DNA of 64,000 nt from Lewinellaceae bacterium (GCA_020636095.1 JACJYN010000012.1:1-64000); one strand, 5' to 3'. Shown: positions 35,901 through 43,194, counted from the stretch's first letter. Numbers and translations are program-made. The notes: generated by a model not told the origin, from the sequence alone.

Positions 35901-36427
35901 GTGTTTAGGCCTTTTTTACTTCCATCACTCAACCTATTCGTGTTTATAAAAGAGTTCACCCACCAGAAAAACTTTGAGGATATTTCTCTCGCCAGACTTT
36001 TATTGTCATGGTTAATGAACCGAGCAAAAAAGGCAAGCAACCCCTCTTCGCCTTGTTCCTGTAACAAATAAATCAAGGTTCTCTCTGAAATCCTATATGA
36101 AATTGACTCATTCCTTCTATATGGCTTACCACGATAACCATATTTAAGTACTCGTTCTTCAATTTGGATTATATCAGATTGACCTTCAGTAAAGAAAAGG
36201 GCGACTAAAGTATTGAAGTCATGAAAGCTGTTTGGTAATCTTACTCTCTTAGCCGCTAGTTTTCCTTTTTCATAGCCTTGATCAAAAAGGATAGGCAGTT
36301 TTGATTCAATTTTAGATTTATCTTGTTGGATATTACTAGAGTGAAGAAAGTATTCTGCTCCATCGTCCGCCCCGATGACTCCGAATCCTTTTTCCTGTTC
36401 ATACCATTTGATAAGTCCTAGTGGCAT
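32957..36427 (-). CDS. Large protein with cold-shock-like, HARP-like and zinc-cluster regions
   Basis: 1156 residues. The first ~35 residues, 'GLIKWYEQEKGFGVIGADDG' followed by 'YFLHSSNI', match the RNP-like strands of cold-shock domains, a single-stranded nucleic-acid fold. Residues ~100-820 are long alpha-helical repeats without recognised motif. At about 830-890 a stretch 'GRHYFGISFDYDEGLVEEVR' and 'KWNKEEKIWGVPSRYEKEV' resembles the HARP module of SMARCAL1-like annealing helicases. The last ~215 residues carry many Cys/His pairs (around 940, 1002, 1015-1080, 1115-1135), enough for three or four zinc sites. No nuclease or ATPase motif is visible. It lies between Cap15 and the PtuA-like ATPase within the BREX cargo. 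Function unknown; nucleic-acid binding is inferred. Confidence 0.6.
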   Translation of the reverse strand: MPLGLIKWYEQEKGFGVIGADDGAEYFLHSSNIQQDKSKIESKLPILFDQGYEKGKLAAKRVRLPNSFHDFNTLVALFFTEGQSDIIQIEERVLKYGYRGKPYRRNESISYRISERTLIYLLQEQGEEGLLAFFARFINHDNKSLAREISSKFFWWVNSFINTNRLSDGSKKGLNTFFRNYYGDHKYFDVWNKGEEDTNRNFLIDRDLILHYEKELSNEALSKVFSFSRDNELQCQLIELRISRLKNTFDEGYFRKLHEVVTTQEENLDLAALELFSNYSQELAIAEVTALIEPIESIITIEATLNDYEKGFREITEKFFFLEEDKAGLKNYFAQALSSKCDNELKFKLFLKGYDFQIDDNLIISRFEKGDSELQKSVLRRCSKRKELQKFLFTSILSPERISEGYTILSDLLISMNAGLHSLSKEDFINDEYWQDKDGSYLRSEFIHYYRAIEDPALNCKYFLEGFLSTFPREHIISNAADFDEHELGLFFQAEDVSQSFILDSLSNYISSEKRKLSEKDSQPNYDFLTKGIGLSNEFLDEPQQGEFIKQIEVKFPNDAFVDLWLDGLVKNFPKSHLLDMAVYERLTYERLIRKVSPYEEKEKLIATLEQRVELQQKVEIVDRPTFYRAYWTFWALLRLLDVISEKPHHEFRVADEKYRINEEISEFAQTLIDKYLSGSYPLQKIILWLLDLTDDFDFEFLKRKFIYFSPEDQVLAMKKLFKVREKGSFELTVDKLDEILRVSYDIYKINEKLHPEIPMDLTTDLVISALHSFKKKGKFLFEDEVFEVLVRNLANDKTRKFKLKDYFERCRGRTTSKINLHKNNGTIKKIPFGKGRHYFGISFDYDEGLVEEVRKLPGRKWNKEEKIWGVPSRYEKEVIAFAREHQFLLDFEGNDYDNNPHLAVQQQEDVPDGITFCEGRIANKLDRQQKVPFYWCCNQPCFQLCETEHSHEDWKNYSFLDFCRILGFNVDEVNPYGPSPNGKYYTFIGLINRFNRLLDRLYCTECNHILYPALSSNYAYHRVVRFTCKNESCSLKKIVYLHHCLNGRCNSIIDSRVSGECPHGLVICENCLSCCSHKMLSQRLENLRTTGGYIHPELIHQVGHKLGHMERGIHFCYKCEVKMEYLGNEVFKCPSCHIEKDLSAFLMTRRQNFKE

Positions 36428-36523
36428 AAAAAACTTTTCTCTTGCTAAAATTCAAAAAAGGTGAATACTTAATGTATTTTTTTCCCCAATTAAACCTGGT
36501 TGCCTAATTACCTGTGCAACGTG

Positions 36524-37183
36524 TTATTTTTCAAATCTATGAAGAAGCACTTTCCCCTCATACCTCACCCTCATCGCCCCTTTATTCAGCCGGTGGTTGT
36601 AATATTCCCCAACCAGTTCCCTTTTGTCCGCCAGGTAGGTGAACTTTGCCGTTCCATCATGCTTCCTTAAAGCCTCATTCATATTGTCCGGTTCATTGGT
36701 GAATAGGTAATACAGGGTAAAGCTTCCATTCTTCTCTTTGACGACCTCCTCCGCGACACTGTATGACATAGAGTTCTGGACATTCGTCCCCTTATCAGCA
36801 TAATACGTGCAAATGTGGATAGAGGATGCATTCTGTTTAATTTCCATCACGCAATCTTTCATTACAGGCTTCCCATCTTCTCCCTGATAGCTGGAAATCA
36901 ATTCGCCACTGTAGCGGCCATTCAGGTCCGGAATGTTAACCAGCCAGTTCATCCACCAGTTTTTCCACCAATATTCATTGATCAAAAAGAGGATCAATCC
37001 GATAAAAGCAACCGGAGACAACCAACCTAAATAGCCGTTTAGCGTGGTTATGGATTCCTGTAGGCCATCCGGAAGATTGATAACGGAACTTATGATCTCC
37101 TCAAAAATGACATAGATAGCGGATAGCACGAGAATTAGCAGGATCAAGCTGCCGGTATTGTAGTATTTAAAGTTCAGTTTCAT
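36524..37183 (-). CDS. cap15: Cap15-like CBASS membrane effector
   Basis: 219 residues. Two transmembrane helices (about 12-31 'SLILLILVLSAIYVIF' and about 51-73 'LGWLSPVAFIGLILFLINEY') are followed by a beta-rich domain beginning 'IPDLNGRYSGELISSYQ' and including 'TYLADKRELVGEYYNHR'. This matches Cap15, whose beta-barrel binds a cyclic dinucleotide and whose membrane helices then disrupt the inner membrane. The gene overlaps the upstream CD-NTase gene by 17 bases, as expected for a two-gene type I CBASS. The family assignment rests on architecture and context. Confidence 0.78.
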   Translation of the reverse strand: MKLNFKYYNTGSLILLILVLSAIYVIFEEIISSVINLPDGLQESITTLNGYLGWLSPVAFIGLILFLINEYWWKNWWMNWLVNIPDLNGRYSGELISSYQGEDGKPVMKDCVMEIKQNASSIHICTYYADKGTNVQNSMSYSVAEEVVKEKNGSFTLYYLFTNEPDNMNEALRKHDGTAKFTYLADKRELVGEYYNHRLNKGAMRVRYEGKVLLHRFEK

Positions 37184-38105
37184 CTCTTACCTGGATCAGA
37201 GCGATTAGAAATTGCTGAGCGTTCTCAATCTTCCAATTTTGATCGGAGATCAAATCATCTATTCCGTTTGCACACTTGAATTTGTGAAATGCCTCTGTTA
37301 ACCATTGCCGTTCTATATGCTCCATAATATTTTCGAACCTTTCCGTAAATGTTCCACTGAAATAGGTTACAGGAATATTGTATAGCATGTTTTCTATGAA
37401 ATAGGATTTGGCTGTCCCCTCATTGATTATGCCCTTTTCTATCAGGTCATCTTTCATGTTCTTAAACATGCGGACTGTTTCCTTGAACCGGCCGTCAGTA
37501 TTTTTGCTCTTCTCGGTCAATGCATCATAGTGCTGTTTGGGAAAGTTTCTTACAAACTGGCCGTTGTTGGTGATGAAATACATACCTTTTTCGCACTTTT
37601 GATCAGATTCACTTTTAAAATAACCGTATTCCCGATAGGTAAAGCAGGGGATAATATCCGCATTGCAGTACTTACCATGCTCCGTCAGCTTCAGGCACTT
37701 GTTGCCATTCTTCAGGTTTTTTTCACCGAAAAACTCTTGCAAGGCGTGGAAGATTTGAATGTTGAATTCTGCAAAAGGATAATCAATACTCCTGTGGGAG
37801 GAATTATACTTTTCCAATTGCTCCGGCGGTAGGCTTTGTTTATTCGCCATCCATATTGAAGTCACCTGCACTACCAAATCAACATCACTGGATTTGGTAA
37901 CATTGGTATGGTTTTTATAAGACCCCTGCAAGTAGATATCCAAAACCGGGGCTGATGGTAAGCCGTATTTTTCTTTTACAGCATCCCCATCGTAATGAGT
38001 GCTGATCGCCTTTCTGATGGCTTCATGGGTATCTTTAATCTTCTGCTCTTCATATTTGAAGGCGCGGCGGGCAAAGCTGGCTAATTTTTCTTCATTGTAT
38101 ATCAT
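37167..38105 (-). CDS. CD-NTase of a type I CBASS
   Basis: 312 residues. Nucleotidyltransferase motif 'LQGSYKNHTNVTKSSDVDLVV' split as GSYKNHTN (about residue 61) and SDVDLVV with DxD (about 73-79); third acid in 'KYCNADIIPCF' (about 149). Helical C-terminal core 'RFKETVRMFKNMKDDL'. This is the cGAS/DncV-like layout; pairing with Cap15 points to clades that make cyclic dinucleotides (clade B/E in published systems). It overlaps Cap15 by 17 bases and follows the HEPN-like gene by 12 bases. Unrelated in sequence detail to the CD-NTase at 12709, so two independent CBASS loci coexist. Confidence 0.85.
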   Translation of the reverse strand: MIYNEEKLASFARRAFKYEEQKIKDTHEAIRKAISTHYDGDAVKEKYGLPSAPVLDIYLQGSYKNHTNVTKSSDVDLVVQVTSIWMANKQSLPPEQLEKYNSSHRSIDYPFAEFNIQIFHALQEFFGEKNLKNGNKCLKLTEHGKYCNADIIPCFTYREYGYFKSESDQKCEKGMYFITNNGQFVRNFPKQHYDALTEKSKNTDGRFKETVRMFKNMKDDLIEKGIINEGTAKSYFIENMLYNIPVTYFSGTFTERFENIMEHIERQWLTEAFHKFKCANGIDDLISDQNWKIENAQQFLIALIQVRDETEL

Positions 38106-38117
38106 TTGACTTGATTT

Positions 38118-38843
38118 TCATTGATGTTTTGGAGTTTTATCATCTGGTGAAACCTTCCGTTTCTTCCGGGTTAGTTTTTCAGCTTTGGTATTTTCATTCC
38201 AATCCGAACTTTCATCTTCAAACTCCTCAATTTCTTGTAAGAGTACATGGTAATCCTTGTAATGAGCCCAGTTACCGTTATTGGGGTTAGCCTTGATTAA
38301 ATCTTCGATAATTTTCACAATTTTCTCTGATACCCAATACCACTTGTAAACATCAATAGAGGTGAGGGCCTGTATTTCTTGAGTTAAATCCGGATTAATC
38401 CTAGTATTCTCCCTATTTAAAGCAATCTCCCATTGTCCATGCATTATCTTATTTCGAATTAAGCTAGGAGAGATTATGTATTCATCAATTAGCCTTTTTA
38501 TTTTTTGTGTCTTGTTGGGGACTTCATTACTTCTCTTTGAGCGATTAAACTTTCTAAAAGTTAATTCAACCGTTTTAATCCATCTGCTTTCAACTTTAGC
38601 TTCTTTTTTAATTTGTGAGATCTCATCATCTGTGAAGCCTTCAGGTGTATGAATGATTTTTAATAAGCTTCCTTCCAACCAGGTTGCATAAGTGGCGGCA
38701 AAGGCCTTTGTGAGGGCTTTCGATTCTTCTTCTTTGTTTCTTCGAATTGCATCATTTATAGCCCGCTTAATTACCTTCATTGTTTTGGACAACTCTCTTA
38801 CATTTTGAACGGCTGCTTCGTATAAATTTTCTTGGTTGGCCAT
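38118..38843 (-). CDS. HEPN-like protein with RNKIMHG motif
   Basis: 241 residues from the ATG at 38843 (MANQENL); the ORF opens nine codons earlier. The protein is helical. Around residues 130-136 it has 'LIRNKIMHGQWEIALN', an R-x4-H element at the start of a helix, as in HEPN ribonucleases and apo-HEPN proteins. The N-terminal part has 'AATYATWLEGSLLKIIHT', also typical of large HEPN families found beside defence genes. The C-terminus is highly charged. It lies 12 bases upstream of the CD-NTase gene, so it may be part of that operon: a candidate accessory RNase of the CBASS. HEPN assignment is by motif only. Confidence 0.6.
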   Translation of the reverse strand: MANQENLYEAAVQNVRELSKTMKVIKRAINDAIRRNKEEESKALTKAFAATYATWLEGSLLKIIHTPEGFTDDEISQIKKEAKVESRWIKTVELTFRKFNRSKRSNEVPNKTQKIKRLIDEYIISPSLIRNKIMHGQWEIALNRENTRINPDLTQEIQALTSIDVYKWYWVSEKIVKIIEDLIKANPNNGNWAHYKDYHVLLQEIEEFEDESSDWNENTKAEKLTRKKRKVSPDDKTPKHQ

Positions 38844-38884
38844 AATCTTTGTTTTTTTCCAGGTGGTCAACAGACAAATTATCC

Positions 38885-38960
38885 GTTGACCACCCGGAAT
38901 CGAACCGGGACTTTCCTGCCAAAGACAGGACGTGCTAACCTTATTACACCATGGATACGT
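38885..38960 (-). pseudogene. tRNA-derived relic
   Basis: On the minus strand a near-complete tRNA shape is visible: D-stem GTGT/GCAC with loop AATAAGGTTA, anticodon stem TCCTG/CAGGA with loop TCTTTGG, T-stem CCCGG/CCGGG with loop TTCGATT. The acceptor pairs only four of seven bases (3' strand TGGTCAA, 5' GTATCCA), no CCA is encoded, and position 33 is C instead of the near-universal U. The body resembles glutamine tRNAs, while canonical loop positions give UUU. Probably non-functional. It lies between pglX and the cargo. Confidence 0.6.
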
Positions 38961-38992
38961 CTTTATGTCTCAGCATATTTCTTGATATCGAG

Positions 38993-41900
38993 TTATTTTA
39001 TTTTCCCCACCACCCCCTCAAACAACCCATAATTCACCGTCACCCCATCATCCAAATCAAACACGATCTGCCGGTCGGCCACATCCTTCAGCAGCAGGTC
39101 GTAGGCCTCGCACTCCAGCAGGTTTTTGCGGAGGCGGTCCAGCGCGCGGGCATCCTGGCTGCCCAGGCTGCTCTCGCCGGCCTCCAGCTGGGCGATGCGG
39201 GAGCGCAGGTGCTTGAGGTGGGGCAGCAGGTAGTTGGCGCGGATCTTTTCCACCGTGAAAGCGTTCATGCGGTGCATGTACACCAGCACCTGGAACGCCC
39301 CTTTAGGCGAACTGAACAGCCAGTAGATCGGCTTTTTCTTGTAGCGCCGGCAGTGATCCGCCCAGAAGTGCTTCACCAGGTATTTTTCCAGGTCCATATC
39401 CAGGCATTCCTGGAGGAAGTTGAGGTTTTCGGTGCGGGTGGCCGCGCCCCAGATGACGTCCAGTAACTCCTTGAAGCGGTGCACGGCATCGTCGGGGAAT
39501 GCGCAGTCGGAGCCCATGAGGGGGAGGATGGCGTCTTCGTCAATGTGGAGAAGAGGGATGAGGGGTGAGGGATTAGGGATGAGAGGGGAACTAATTCCCT
39601 GCTTCCTGCTCCCTACTCCCTCATCCCTAACCCCTAACTCTAACCCCTCAATTTGTTGCTTAAGCCACTCAACATCTTTGATATTTCTACCATCTTCTCC
39701 TGAAGGTTCAGAAAACTCTTTTGTTCCAGATACTTCAATCTCATCGCGATTTCCAGTTGAGTCTCCAGCTCCGCCAGGGAGCCCTTCGTTATCTTCAGAA
39801 AATGTAAAAACTCCTTGGTCCCCCGGCTGTGCCCCTCGGCTATGTTTGATGGGATTGACACCGCCGCCCGCCTGATCTGATTCGTCAGCCCGTATTGCTC
39901 GGCCTTCGGAAACTGCTCTGTCGTTTGATATACTTCTGTTACCAGATTCATGGATTTTTGCCAGACCATGAGATCGCGAAAATTCTTTATATTCATCACA
40001 TAAATAATTGATTACGGCCATCTGCTCCCTCGGCCCTAATCCCTTCCCCCTGATCACCTTATACGCCGCCAACTCCTCTGCACTCGGATTCGGATGCGCA
40101 ATGTGCAACCCCGGCCGGTCCAGCCGGTAGCGCCCCATAAATATGCCTACGGCGTAGGAGATGAATTGTTGCATCACAACATCGCGCTTGATGGGCAGTT
40201 GGAAGGGGTGAGGGGTGAGGGATGAGGGATTAGGGACGAGGGGTGAGAGATGAGTTTCCTTTTCTGCCCGGTAGTCCCGATACGCCCGCACCCACTCATC
40301 CCTATCCCCTAACTCCTCATCCCTCCTCAGCTCTTCCTGCAGGATGGTGATGTCTTTCAGCGGCACCTCAGGGGTGAGCTCTTCCTGCAGGCCGTAAATG
40401 TCGATGAAAATGCGGTTGAGGGCTTCTTCGTTGGCGTGGAGCTGGAAGAAATCCTGGGTGGCGGCTTGTGCCCAGGCTTGGTAGGCGGCTTGCAGGGTGG
40501 GTTGGGCGTTGAGGAGGGGGGAGCGCTGGAAGTCCCAGGAGCTTTCGTGGGAACCTCGTACTTTTTTTGTAATTGACACACAACTTTTAACCAATTCTTT
40601 CAGTTTCTCAGATGTTTTAGTTTTGATGGGTATCTTTAAAACATCCCCAACTAGGGTGTTAATTGTAGGATTAAGAATTGACAGGTAATATTCGGCAATC
40701 TTTCCATTTAATATGCCCAGGATATAAAAAACGTCAAAATGTTGATTTGAAATCGGGAAAATAGTTGGAGACCCTGAGGAATATTCTGAAGTACTATTTT
40801 TTATTTTAAATTTTCTCCCTGTAGTTCCGATAGCAGTCCAAGTAATACCTAATCTATCCCAATACTTTTGATCTGTTAACCCTCCTTTACTATCATAATA
40901 AGAACGTGCTGCATTAGACCAATCAACAACAAAGTCAGTAAATTCATACCAAGCTTTTACCTCTCCTCCATTTTCGTAGTGTTTCCACTTTACTTCCATT
41001 TTCTTTCTTGATACCTCCCAAAATTTTCTAACATATTTTGCATTTCCATGTGTTTTGCATCTACCTCCTGATTCAAATGTCTGCCCCAAATATGGAAGAT
41101 TTTCAAAATGAAATAAAGAACTTGCACTAATCCAATAAGCAATTGGACTACCTGGTATTTTGGAAAAATTTGTTTGGAGAATATCAAGAAATTCATCATT
41201 CCTTTTTCCAAAATTTTGTTCTTTTTCACCAACATTTTTATAATTGGTCAAGCGATAATAAGTTCCCTTCTTTATTTCATGTCCTTTTTCTAATACAAAA
41301 GTAGTTGACTGCACTACCTCACCACTCAATTCTTCAAAAGTCCTAGGTCCAAGGTGCAGCATACTCACAATGCTGAAATTATTTAGGAGATGCTTTCTCA
41401 GTTTTTCGTAAGAGGATAAAAACATCCAATTATGCTGATTAATCATCCCCATTAGGCCTTGTTTGGTATTCAATGCTAGACATACATCCATAAATACTGC
41501 AAACAAGTCAGATTTTGATAAAGGATAATTTGTATTTACATAATTCTTTAATTGTGCATTAAAATTACTGCTCCCCATATACGGCGGATTCGCCACCACC
41601 GCCTCGTACTTTCTGCACAAAGTCAGCAGCACCGGAATGAAACCTGCCATCGCCGCCACTACCGCCTGCTCATGGAAATCCAGCCGTTCGGCTGTCTGCA
41701 GGAATTCCCATCGTTTTTCAATATACTCCACCGCCCCTTCCGGCAGGTCGAACTGCATGATAGAGCCCAGGTTCTGGGCCTGCTGCATCAGTTGCAGGGC
41801 GGCGCTGAGGGGTTCTTCGTATTGGGCGCCTTCGCGGCTAAGGAAGTCGAGGATGTCCTGGCGGGAAAAGGGGTGGGGGGCGGGCATCGTATGGAGCCCC

Positions 41901-43105
41901 CCCCGGCCCCCCCGAAGGGGGGGGGTACGCAGGACTGCCGGGTGGTACTGAGCGGCTTTGAGCAGCACGGCAAACTGCGCCAGCTGGATGGCGCGCTTGT
42001 CGATGTCCAGGCCGAAGAGGTTGTTTTGGAGGATGCTTTCCACGGCTTCTTCCGGGGTGTAGTATTCCTCCATATACATTTGGTAGAGCAGCTCAAAGCC
42101 TTCGACCAGGATGTGGCCGGAGCCGCAGGCGGGGTCGAGGAGCCGCAGTTCGGAAACCTCACTGATTAGGGATGAGGGGTGAGGGGTGAGGGATGAGTTT
42201 CCGGTGCTAATCCCTACTCCCTGATCCCTCATCCCTTGCCCCTGATCCCCACTCCCTGGTTCAACCAAGTACTTCATCTTTTCCCGCAGCGGGCTATCCG
42301 GATGCAAGTCCAGCCAAATCTTACCGACGGTATTTTCCACCATGTATTTCACGATCCAGTTGGGGGTGAAGATCTGGGTGGCGGCGGGGATATCTTTGGC
42401 TTCCGCCTTTTTCTTTTTCTTGAAGGAAGCGAAGACCTCATCTTTCCTTTCGGAGATGTAGAACTGGTAGAGCCAGCCGATGAGTTCTACTTCCCTGTAC
42501 TCCTTATCGGAGATGGCATCGGTGGTATTGAGCAGGTGGAGGAAGCCATCTTCCGCCAGGATGTTGTCGGGCAGCAGCAGTTCGGTGTAGTCGTCGATAC
42601 CGCCGAAGATCCCGTTCAGGAGCGGGTGGGCGTGGCAGTAGCCGATGAGCAGGAGGGCGAAGGCTTCGGTTTCCTGGCGATAGTCGGTGATGATCTTCTG
42701 GAGGCGGGCAGTTTCCCGGGCATTGAGGAAGGGGTGGGTGCCCCGGCGGGCCCGCTGCAGGAGGAGGGGCGTGCGTTGCCCGCCTTCGGCGTACTCCAGC
42801 TGGGGCAAGTCGTAACCGTTCTTAGCCAGGATGCGGATGGCCATGAACCGGTTGAACCAGGTGTAGGCGGCCTCTTCCAGCACCACCGCCCGCCCCTTGC
42901 TGCCGATGGCGGCGCGCAGGGACTGCCAGCGGGCTGGCAGGGTAGGGTCGTCGTACACTTCGCCCCGGAAGGTGTAGCCGCCGCTGATGGAGGTGGGTTG
43001 TTCCAGGACGTTGCCTTTATCGTCGAAGCCCCAGTAGCGGAGTTTGTTGGCTACGCCTTTGAGGAGGAGTTGGCGGGAGTGTTGGGCGAAGGTTTTGGTA
43101 TTCAT
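38993..43105 (-). CDS. pglX: PglX, BREX type 1 adenine-specific DNA methyltransferase, with inserted segments
   Basis: 1370 residues from ATG at 43105 (MNTKTFAQ); typical relatives are about 1200. SAM-binding motif I 'LLDPACGSGHILVEGF' lies at about residue 325 and catalytic motif IV 'NPPYMGS' at about 508. PglX methylates an asymmetric non-palindromic site on host DNA and is needed for BREX exclusion. Extra length comes from three palindromic repeats read in frame (about residues 282-315, 925-967, 1152-1185) and from a segment of about 110 residues that in another frame encodes a four-helix-bundle protein (about 1036-1150). No stop interrupts the frame, so the gene is probably still expressed. 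First start ten codons upstream is less likely. Confidence 0.88.
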   Translation of the reverse strand: MNTKTFAQHSRQLLLKGVANKLRYWGFDDKGNVLEQPTSISGGYTFRGEVYDDPTLPARWQSLRAAIGSKGRAVVLEEAAYTWFNRFMAIRILAKNGYDLPQLEYAEGGQRTPLLLQRARRGTHPFLNARETARLQKIITDYRQETEAFALLLIGYCHAHPLLNGIFGGIDDYTELLLPDNILAEDGFLHLLNTTDAISDKEYREVELIGWLYQFYISERKDEVFASFKKKKKAEAKDIPAATQIFTPNWIVKYMVENTVGKIWLDLHPDSPLREKMKYLVEPGSGDQGQGMRDQGVGISTGNSSLTPHPSSLISEVSELRLLDPACGSGHILVEGFELLYQMYMEEYYTPEEAVESILQNNLFGLDIDKRAIQLAQFAVLLKAAQYHPAVLRTPPLRGGRGGLHTMPAPHPFSRQDILDFLSREGAQYEEPLSAALQLMQQAQNLGSIMQFDLPEGAVEYIEKRWEFLQTAERLDFHEQAVVAAMAGFIPVLLTLCRKYEAVVANPPYMGSSNFNAQLKNYVNTNYPLSKSDLFAVFMDVCLALNTKQGLMGMINQHNWMFLSSYEKLRKHLLNNFSIVSMLHLGPRTFEELSGEVVQSTTFVLEKGHEIKKGTYYRLTNYKNVGEKEQNFGKRNDEFLDILQTNFSKIPGSPIAYWISASSLFHFENLPYLGQTFESGGRCKTHGNAKYVRKFWEVSRKKMEVKWKHYENGGEVKAWYEFTDFVVDWSNAARSYYDSKGGLTDQKYWDRLGITWTAIGTTGRKFKIKNSTSEYSSGSPTIFPISNQHFDVFYILGILNGKIAEYYLSILNPTINTLVGDVLKIPIKTKTSEKLKELVKSCVSITKKVRGSHESSWDFQRSPLLNAQPTLQAAYQAWAQAATQDFFQLHANEEALNRIFIDIYGLQEELTPEVPLKDITILQEELRRDEELGDRDEWVRAYRDYRAEKETHLSPLVPNPSSLTPHPFQLPIKRDVVMQQFISYAVGIFMGRYRLDRPGLHIAHPNPSAEELAAYKVIRGKGLGPREQMAVINYLCDEYKEFSRSHGLAKIHESGNRSISNDRAVSEGRAIRADESDQAGGGVNPIKHSRGAQPGDQGVFTFSEDNEGLPGGAGDSTGNRDEIEVSGTKEFSEPSGEDGRNIKDVEWLKQQIEGLELGVRDEGVGSRKQGISSPLIPNPSPLIPLLHIDEDAILPLMGSDCAFPDDAVHRFKELLDVIWGAATRTENLNFLQECLDMDLEKYLVKHFWADHCRRYKKKPIYWLFSSPKGAFQVLVYMHRMNAFTVEKIRANYLLPHLKHLRSRIAQLEAGESSLGSQDARALDRLRKNLLECEAYDLLLKDVADRQIVFDLDDGVTVNYGLFEGVVGKIK
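39551..39650. repeat. In-frame palindromic repeat 3 in pglX
   Basis: Left arm of GGGATGAGGGGTGAGGGATT type and right arm of CCCTCATCCCTAACCCCTAA type form a long imperfect hairpin around AACTAATTCCCTGC. In the pglX frame it encodes 'LELGVRDEGVGSRKQGISSP' and 'LIPNPSPLIPLLH'. Directly next to the four-helix-bundle ORF. Confidence 0.8.
39640..39996 (-). CDS. Four-helix-bundle (23S rRNA intervening-sequence type) protein nested in pglX
   Basis: 118 residues from ATG at 39996 (GTG at 39999 also possible). The sequence is the standard family pattern: 'NFRDLMVWQKSMNLVTEVYQ', 'LTNQIRRAAVSIPSNIAEGHS', 'EFLHFLKITKGSLAELETQL'. Proteins of this family are encoded in 23S rRNA intervening sequences and, in Bacteroidota, at many dispersed chromosomal sites; they are related to Avd of diversity-generating retroelements. 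The ORF lies wholly inside pglX on the same strand in a different frame, and both frames are open over about 350 bases. Its stop lies in palindromic repeat 3. There is no obvious ribosome binding site. Expression is uncertain; family identity is clear. Confidence 0.8.
   Translation of the reverse strand: MNIKNFRDLMVWQKSMNLVTEVYQTTEQFPKAEQYGLTNQIRRAAVSIPSNIAEGHSRGTKEFLHFLKITKGSLAELETQLEIAMRLKYLEQKSFLNLQEKMVEISKMLSGLSNKLRG
40204..40330. repeat. In-frame palindromic repeat 2 in pglX
   Basis: Arms of GGGGTGAGGGGTGAGGGATG type (40206-40254) and CTCATCCCTATCCCCTAACT type (40295-40328) enclose about 40 bases that read as ordinary PglX. The pglX frame gives 'RRDEELGDRDEWVRAYRDY' and 'LSPLVPNPSSLTPHPF'. 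Confidence 0.8.
42162..42260. repeat. In-frame palindromic repeat 1 in pglX
   Basis: Arms of GATTAGGGATGAGGGGTGAG type and CTAATCCCTACTCCCTGATC type enclose TTTCCGGTG. In the pglX frame it encodes 'GSGDQGQGMRDQGVGISTG' and 'SSLTPHPSSLIS', placed just before the methyltransferase motif I. Confidence 0.8.
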
Positions 43106-43194
43106 ATAAATATTATTTGCAATGTGCTTATGCAAGTTTGTATGGACATAGTTTTCCAGGCAACAAGCTTATAAACTTCAATTTTATTGATTTC

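Noticed and set aside
38885..38960. Functional tRNA gene
   Set aside because: Only four of seven acceptor pairs form and position 33 is C; called a relic instead.
39551..42260. Recurring GGGATGAGGG blocks as a CRISPR or phage attachment array
   Set aside because: The copies are irregularly spaced, palindromic and part of the pglX frame; no spacer-repeat order.
42236..43174. 312-codon plus-strand ORF
   Set aside because: Antisense to the N-terminal part of pglX; no start signal or motif.
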